A DNA stretch of 64,000 nt from Microbacterium sp. T32 (GTDB lineage Bacteria; Actinomycetota; Actinomycetes; Actinomycetales; Microbacteriaceae), in assembly GCF_001619615.1 (NCBI RefSeq), contig NZ_LQQP01000009.1:170431-234430 (forward strand), read 5' to 3'. Shown one piece after another: positions 60,845 through 64,000 of the stretch (its first letter is position 1; every line of letters begins with the position of its first letter). Below the pieces are notes generated by a model. That model saw only the letters and a list, made by a program, of their open reading frames with translations. It did not search any database and was not told the origin of the DNA. The position numbers were made by a program, and so were the translations under genes.

Positions 60845-61474
60845 ATGACGACGGCCCCGGAACAGACCGCGACCGAGGCTCCCCGGCTGGGTCGCAAGCG
60901 AGACCTCAGCCGCGATCCGGAGATCCTCGAAGCGGCCCTCGACGTCCTCGCGGAGACCGGGTTCGAGCGCATGACGATCGACGAGGTCGCCACCCGGGCC
61001 CGCGCGGGCAAGGCCACGCTCTACCGGCGGTGGCCGTCGAAGTCCGAGCTCGTGATCGACGCCGTCGCCTGCATGAAGCGGGGCGTCTACGACCTGTCGG
61101 ATCTTCCCGACACGGGCACGCTGCGCGGCGACCTGGTCGCCATGATCAAGGAGCCCTCGATCGCGGACGCGCAGCGCAAGATGCAGGTGATGGCGGGCAT
61201 CGTCTCGATGCTGTCGCGATCGCCCGAGCTCGCGGACGTCGCGGAGGAGGCGCTCGTGGCCCCGCGTCGGGAGGCGAACCGCGTGCTGATCGAGCGCGCT
61301 ATCGCGCGCGGCGAGGTGACGGATGCCATCGACGTCGACCTCATCTCCACCGTCGGTTCGGCCATGGTCGCGCAACGCATGCTGGTCGAGCGGAAGCCCG
61401 TCACGCGAGCGTTCCTGCTGTCGATCATCGACGGGATCGTGCTTCCCGCGCTCGGGCTGCGCGCCGCGGACTGA
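60845..61474 (+). CDS. TetR-family repressor
   Basis: The 209-residue protein has a TetR helix-turn-helix (ILEAALDVLAETGFERMTIDEVATRARAGKATLYRRWPSKSEL) and a C-terminal ligand domain. It faces the DHA2 pump across 106 bp, so it probably controls the pump and itself. GGAAGG lies before the ATG. TAGGCT (60812-60817) is a possible -10. Confidence 0.9.
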   Translation: MTTAPEQTATEAPRLGRKRDLSRDPEILEAALDVLAETGFERMTIDEVATRARAGKATLYRRWPSKSELVIDAVACMKRGVYDLSDLPDTGTLRGDLVAMIKEPSIADAQRKMQVMAGIVSMLSRSPELADVAEEALVAPRREANRVLIERAIARGEVTDAIDVDLISTVGSAMVAQRMLVERKPVTRAFLLSIIDGIVLPALGLRAAD

Positions 61475-61722
61475 CCCGCGGGGACCGGCATCTTCGCCCG
61501 ACGGTTCACCGGTCGATTCTGATAGCCTTGGGTGTCACTCGTGTGGCTCGTTCCGCACGCCCGGGCTCCAGCCCAGTGGCATCGCACGAAAACACTCCGC
61601 TTCGCTTCGGCTCGCGGCATCCGTTCGCCCTCGGGCGGAGGACGCTCCGGCCGGCGGGATCCACCCGGACCCCGTCGTAAGAGTCGAGGCCCGACACCAA
61701 TCCAACTAGGACAACCCACTAC
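61475..61722 (+). promoter_or_regulatory. rpsA promoter and leader
   Basis: TAGCCT (61521-61526) is the most likely -10, placing transcription start near 61533 and giving a leader of about 190 nt. The leader is GC-rich with several short hairpins, for example GCCCGGGCTCCAGCCC. S1 genes are often autoregulated in translation, but I see no defined S1 target in this sequence. Confidence 0.5.
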
Positions 61723-63177
61723 ATGACTACCGCAACGACCGCCCCGGCCATCAAGCAGGTCGCGATCAACGACATCGGCTCTGCTGAAGACTTCCTGGCC
61801 GCGGTCGAGAAGACCCTGAAGTTCTTCAACGACGGCGACCTCATCGAGGGCACCGTGGTGAAGATCGACCGCGACGAGGTCCTCCTCGACGTCGGTTACA
61901 AGACCGAGGGTGTCATCCCCTCGCGCGAGCTTTCGATCAAGCACGACGTCGACCCCAACGAGGTCGTCAACGTCGGCGATCACGTCGAGGCCCTCGTTCT
62001 CCAGAAGGAGGACAAGGAAGGCCGTCTCATCCTGTCCAAGAAGCGCGCCCAGTACGAGCGCGCGTGGGGCGACGTCGAGAAGATCAAGGAGAACGACGGT
62101 GTGGTCACCGGCTCCGTGATCGAGGTCGTCAAGGGTGGCCTCATCGTCGACATCGGCCTCCGCGGCTTCCTCCCGGCCTCGCTCATCGAGCTGCGCCGCG
62201 TCCGCGACCTGACGCCGTACCTCGGCCAGGAGATCGAGGCGAAGATCCTCGAGCTCGACAAGAACCGCAACAACGTCGTGCTCTCGCGCCGCGCCCTGCT
62301 CGAGCAGACGCAGTCCGAGTCGCGCACCACGTTCCTCAACAACCTCCACAAGGGCCAGGTCCGCAAGGGCACGGTCTCGTCGATCGTCAACTTCGGTGCG
62401 TTCGTCGACCTGGGCGGCGTCGACGGTCTCGTCCACGTCTCCGAGCTCTCGTGGAAGCACATCGAGCACGCTTCCGAGGTCGTCGAGGTGGGCCAGGAGG
62501 TCACCGTCGAGATCCTCGAGGTCGACCTCGACCGCGAGCGCGTGTCGCTCTCGCTCAAGGCCACTCAGGAAGACCCGTGGCAGGTGTTCGCCCGGACCCA
62601 CGCGATCGGTCAGATCGCTCCCGGCAAGGTCACCAAGCTCGTTCCGTTCGGTGCGTTCGTCCGTGTGGCGGACGGCATCGAGGGCCTCGTGCACATCTCC
62701 GAGCTGTCGGGCAAGCACGTCGAGCTCGCCGAGCAGGTCGTGTCGGTCGGCGAAGAGGTCTTCGTCAAGATCATCGACATCGACCTCGAGCGTCGTCGCA
62801 TCTCGCTGTCCCTCAAGCAGGCCAACGAGTCCGTCGACCCCAACGGCACCGAGTTCGACCCGGCGCTGTACGGCATGGTCACCGAGTACGACGAGCGTGG
62901 CGAGTACAAGTACCCCGAGGGCTTCGACCCCGAGTCGGGTGCGTGGCTCGAGGGCTTCGACGCTCAGCGCGAGCAGTGGGAGCAGGAGTACGCCGCCGCC
63001 CAGGGTCGCTGGGAGGCTCACAAGGCTGCCGTTGCCAAGGCCCTCGAGGCCGAGGCTGCGAACCCGACCGACTCGGGTTCGTTCGGTGGATCCTTCTCGT
63101 CCGAGTCGCCCGCCCAGGGCACCCTCGCCGACGACGAGTCCCTCGCCGCTCTGCGGGAGAAGCTCAGCGGTCGCTGA
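61723..63177 (+). CDS. rpsA: 30S ribosomal protein S1
   Basis: The 484-residue protein has four S1 RNA-binding repeats (at about 36-105, 122-190, 210-278 and 295-364), each ending in a KR/LSL-type block such as RLILSKKRA and RVSLSLKA, and an acidic Ala-rich tail. Four repeats are usual for actinobacteria. It helps ribosomes bind leadered mRNA. AACTAGGA lies before the ATG. It is the rightmost large gene in the window. Confidence 0.96.
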   Translation: MTTATTAPAIKQVAINDIGSAEDFLAAVEKTLKFFNDGDLIEGTVVKIDRDEVLLDVGYKTEGVIPSRELSIKHDVDPNEVVNVGDHVEALVLQKEDKEGRLILSKKRAQYERAWGDVEKIKENDGVVTGSVIEVVKGGLIVDIGLRGFLPASLIELRRVRDLTPYLGQEIEAKILELDKNRNNVVLSRRALLEQTQSESRTTFLNNLHKGQVRKGTVSSIVNFGAFVDLGGVDGLVHVSELSWKHIEHASEVVEVGQEVTVEILEVDLDRERVSLSLKATQEDPWQVFARTHAIGQIAPGKVTKLVPFGAFVRVADGIEGLVHISELSGKHVELAEQVVSVGEEVFVKIIDIDLERRRISLSLKQANESVDPNGTEFDPALYGMVTEYDERGEYKYPEGFDPESGAWLEGFDAQREQWEQEYAAAQGRWEAHKAAVAKALEAEAANPTDSGSFGGSFSSESPAQGTLADDESLAALREKLSGR

Positions 63178-63190
63178 TCCTCTCGTCCTC

Positions 63191-63230
63191 ACCGAAGGCC
63201 GGTACCTCTGCGGAGGTGCCGGCCTTCGGT
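63191..63230 (+). terminator. Terminator of rpsA
   Basis: An 18-bp stem (ACCGAAGGCCGGTACCTC with its complement, one G-T wobble) closes a 4-nt loop 13 nt after the stop. Confidence 0.85.
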
Positions 63231-63281
63231 GTTCCCGCGCAACCCCCGATTCCGCGCGCGGCACTTCGCGACAATAGGGGC

Positions 63282-63455
63282 ATGATCTCTCGACTTCCGC
63301 TCCTGCTGGCGATCGCCGGCTCCGCCGTGCTGTTCCTCGCGATCGCGTTCGTCTACGTGTTGGTGATCGGCGCGATCTTCTTCGGCGGCATCGAGTTCAC
63401 CGGGGGATCGATGGATGCCGCCCTCCCGGTGCCGTCGATCCCGTCACTCATCTGA
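63282..63455 (+). CDS. Small hydrophobic peptide
   Basis: The 57-residue product has a single long membrane helix (residues ~6-37, LLLAIAGSAVLFLAIAFVYVLVIG) and a short Pro/Ser tail. I recognise no family. GACAAT (63270-63275) ends 6 nt before the ATG, matching the leaderless pattern. It lies between rpsA and the rRNA promoters and may be a real small gene. Confidence 0.5.
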   Translation: MISRLPLLLAIAGSAVLFLAIAFVYVLVIGAIFFGGIEFTGGSMDAALPVPSIPSLI

Positions 63456-63776
63456 CCCTCACGAGGCGTACAAGGCCCGCTCCGGGCCGAACGCGCTACT
63501 TCCGCGTGTTTCCGGGGTTTTGGCGGCGCGACACGCCCGGGGTGCGGTGTGGATTGGACGGGTGGGTGGGATCCGCGTAAGTTATTACTTGTTCGCCCCA
63601 CAGGGGAGAGCGGAGCGGCCGGAAGGCCCCGCGTCCTCTCAAGTGGCGAACGAAACCCAAGACCTGCTCCGGATGGTGTAGAGTTTTGGTTCTGGTCTTC
63701 GACCGGTTTCCACGACGTTGATCCCTTGCTGGGTCCCACTGTGTGAGACGGGGTCGGGGATCGTATAAGGTAGTGA
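63456..63776 (+). promoter_or_regulatory. Promoter region of a ribosomal RNA operon
   Basis: This 321-bp stretch carries no gene I can support. Its base composition falls and several promoter-like elements follow one another: TAAGTTATT near 63578, TAGAGT (63679-63684) in an extended TGTAGAGT, and TATAAG (63764-63769). Tandem promoters upstream of rRNA genes are usual in actinobacteria. The -35 boxes are not clear to me, so promoter assignment is tentative. Confidence 0.55.
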
Positions 63777-64000
63777 AGTTGCCTCACGGGTACGGTCTAG
63801 CGGCTGGGTCTGTGGGTGCGTCCGTTCCTTGAGAACTCAACAGCGTGCACTTGTCAAATGCCAATTTATTCCTCGTCGGTCCGTTTTTCGGATTGCGAGA
63901 AATTCCTTTGGATCAAAGTCCAACTCCTTTTTGGGGTTGGCATTGGATACGTCAGTAATGATGTTTCTTTTTGGTCAGATTGAACTCGTCTGTCCCGGCC
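63777..64000 (+). ncRNA. Leader of the 16S precursor (rRNA operon; 16S gene starts beyond the window)
   Basis: CCTTGAGAACTCAACAGCGTG (63827-63847 region) is the conserved element found ahead of 16S genes in Micrococcales, likely part of the antitermination and processing signals. It is followed by an AT-rich stretch with GTCAAATGCCAATTTATT and a hairpin CCAACTCC-TTTTT-GGGGTTGG (63920-63940). No 16S sequence begins before the window ends. Confidence 0.7.

Noticed and set aside
1..64000. Mobile elements, prophage or CRISPR
   Set aside because: No transposase, integrase, phage structural gene, terminal repeat or regularly spaced direct-repeat array is visible.
63777..64000. 16S rRNA gene at the right end
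   Set aside because: Only the leader is present; the conserved beginning of 16S does not appear before position 64000.

Overview
The window is chromosomal DNA of a high-GC actinobacterium, most likely a Microbacterium or close relative in the Microbacteriaceae. The evidence is an aa3/bc1 respiratory locus of actinobacterial type (ctaC-ctaD-ctaF; ctaE-qcrC-qcrA-qcrB with a diheme QcrC), DUF3043 and SCO4848-like proteins, promoters whose -10 hexamer sits 6-8 nt before the start codon, and a pre-16S leader of the kind seen in Micrococcales at the right end. I see no prophage, insertion sequence, integrase, CRISPR array or tRNA. Coding is dense and nearly uniform in base composition.

Layout. 0.1-6.6 kb: DUF3043 membrane protein, M20 dipeptidase, HesB/IscA Fe-S carrier, cytochrome c oxidase subunits II, I and IV, and a PP2C phosphatase. 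6.7-14.9 kb: rhodanese, then the minus-strand ctaE-qcrCAB operon, an orphan trpD, a PHP-domain protein and a 5'-3' exonuclease. 14.9-23.6 kb: housekeeping and small accessory genes, including an HxlR regulator divergent from a QorB-like quinone reductase, a FUSC transporter, a DksA-type zinc finger, an MFS carrier, a second YidC and a two-ACT-domain protein. 24-27.5 kb: a VanR/VanS-like two-component pair between a VanZ-like and a VanY-like gene, with a similar 11-bp-spaced direct repeat in each control region. 27.5-31.7 kb: a fatty-acid desaturase without a normal start codon, a cold-shock gene, and a DUF2256/cryptochrome pair. 31.8-42.3 kb: catalase, a glycosyltransferase/phosphatase/membrane operon, TrhO, M19 dipeptidase, GNAT, an M28-like protein, YciI, an FAD oxidoreductase, GntR, MsrA and MsrB. 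42.5-48.2 kb: SDR, then a ferric-reductase-like flavoprotein, an exported FMN-binding protein and ApbE, facing a second two-component system that is coupled to an unrecognised 103-residue protein. 48.2-52 kb: NUDIX, pgi and a secreted lysozyme-like protein. 52-59 kb: PadR with an AarF/UbiB kinase-like protein, then a four-gene minus operon of a radical SAM enzyme, a small membrane protein, an Lgt-like protein and a Pro-rich membrane protein; a second lysozyme-like protein follows. 59-64 kb: a drug-efflux MFS divergent from TetR, rpsA, a small membrane peptide, and the promoters and leader of an rRNA operon whose 16S gene starts beyond the window.

How it fits together. The respiratory genes encode the quinol-to-oxygen supercomplex, with the Fe-S carrier next to it. 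Several regulators sit beside an obvious target (HxlR/quinone reductase, TetR/efflux pump, PadR/kinase-like, VanRS/VanY-VanZ), and most have a visible dyad or direct repeat in the shared control region. The two cassettes that look least described are the radical SAM/Lgt-like operon (54.5-57.9 kb) and the flavin-based electron-transfer cassette (43.4-48.2 kb).
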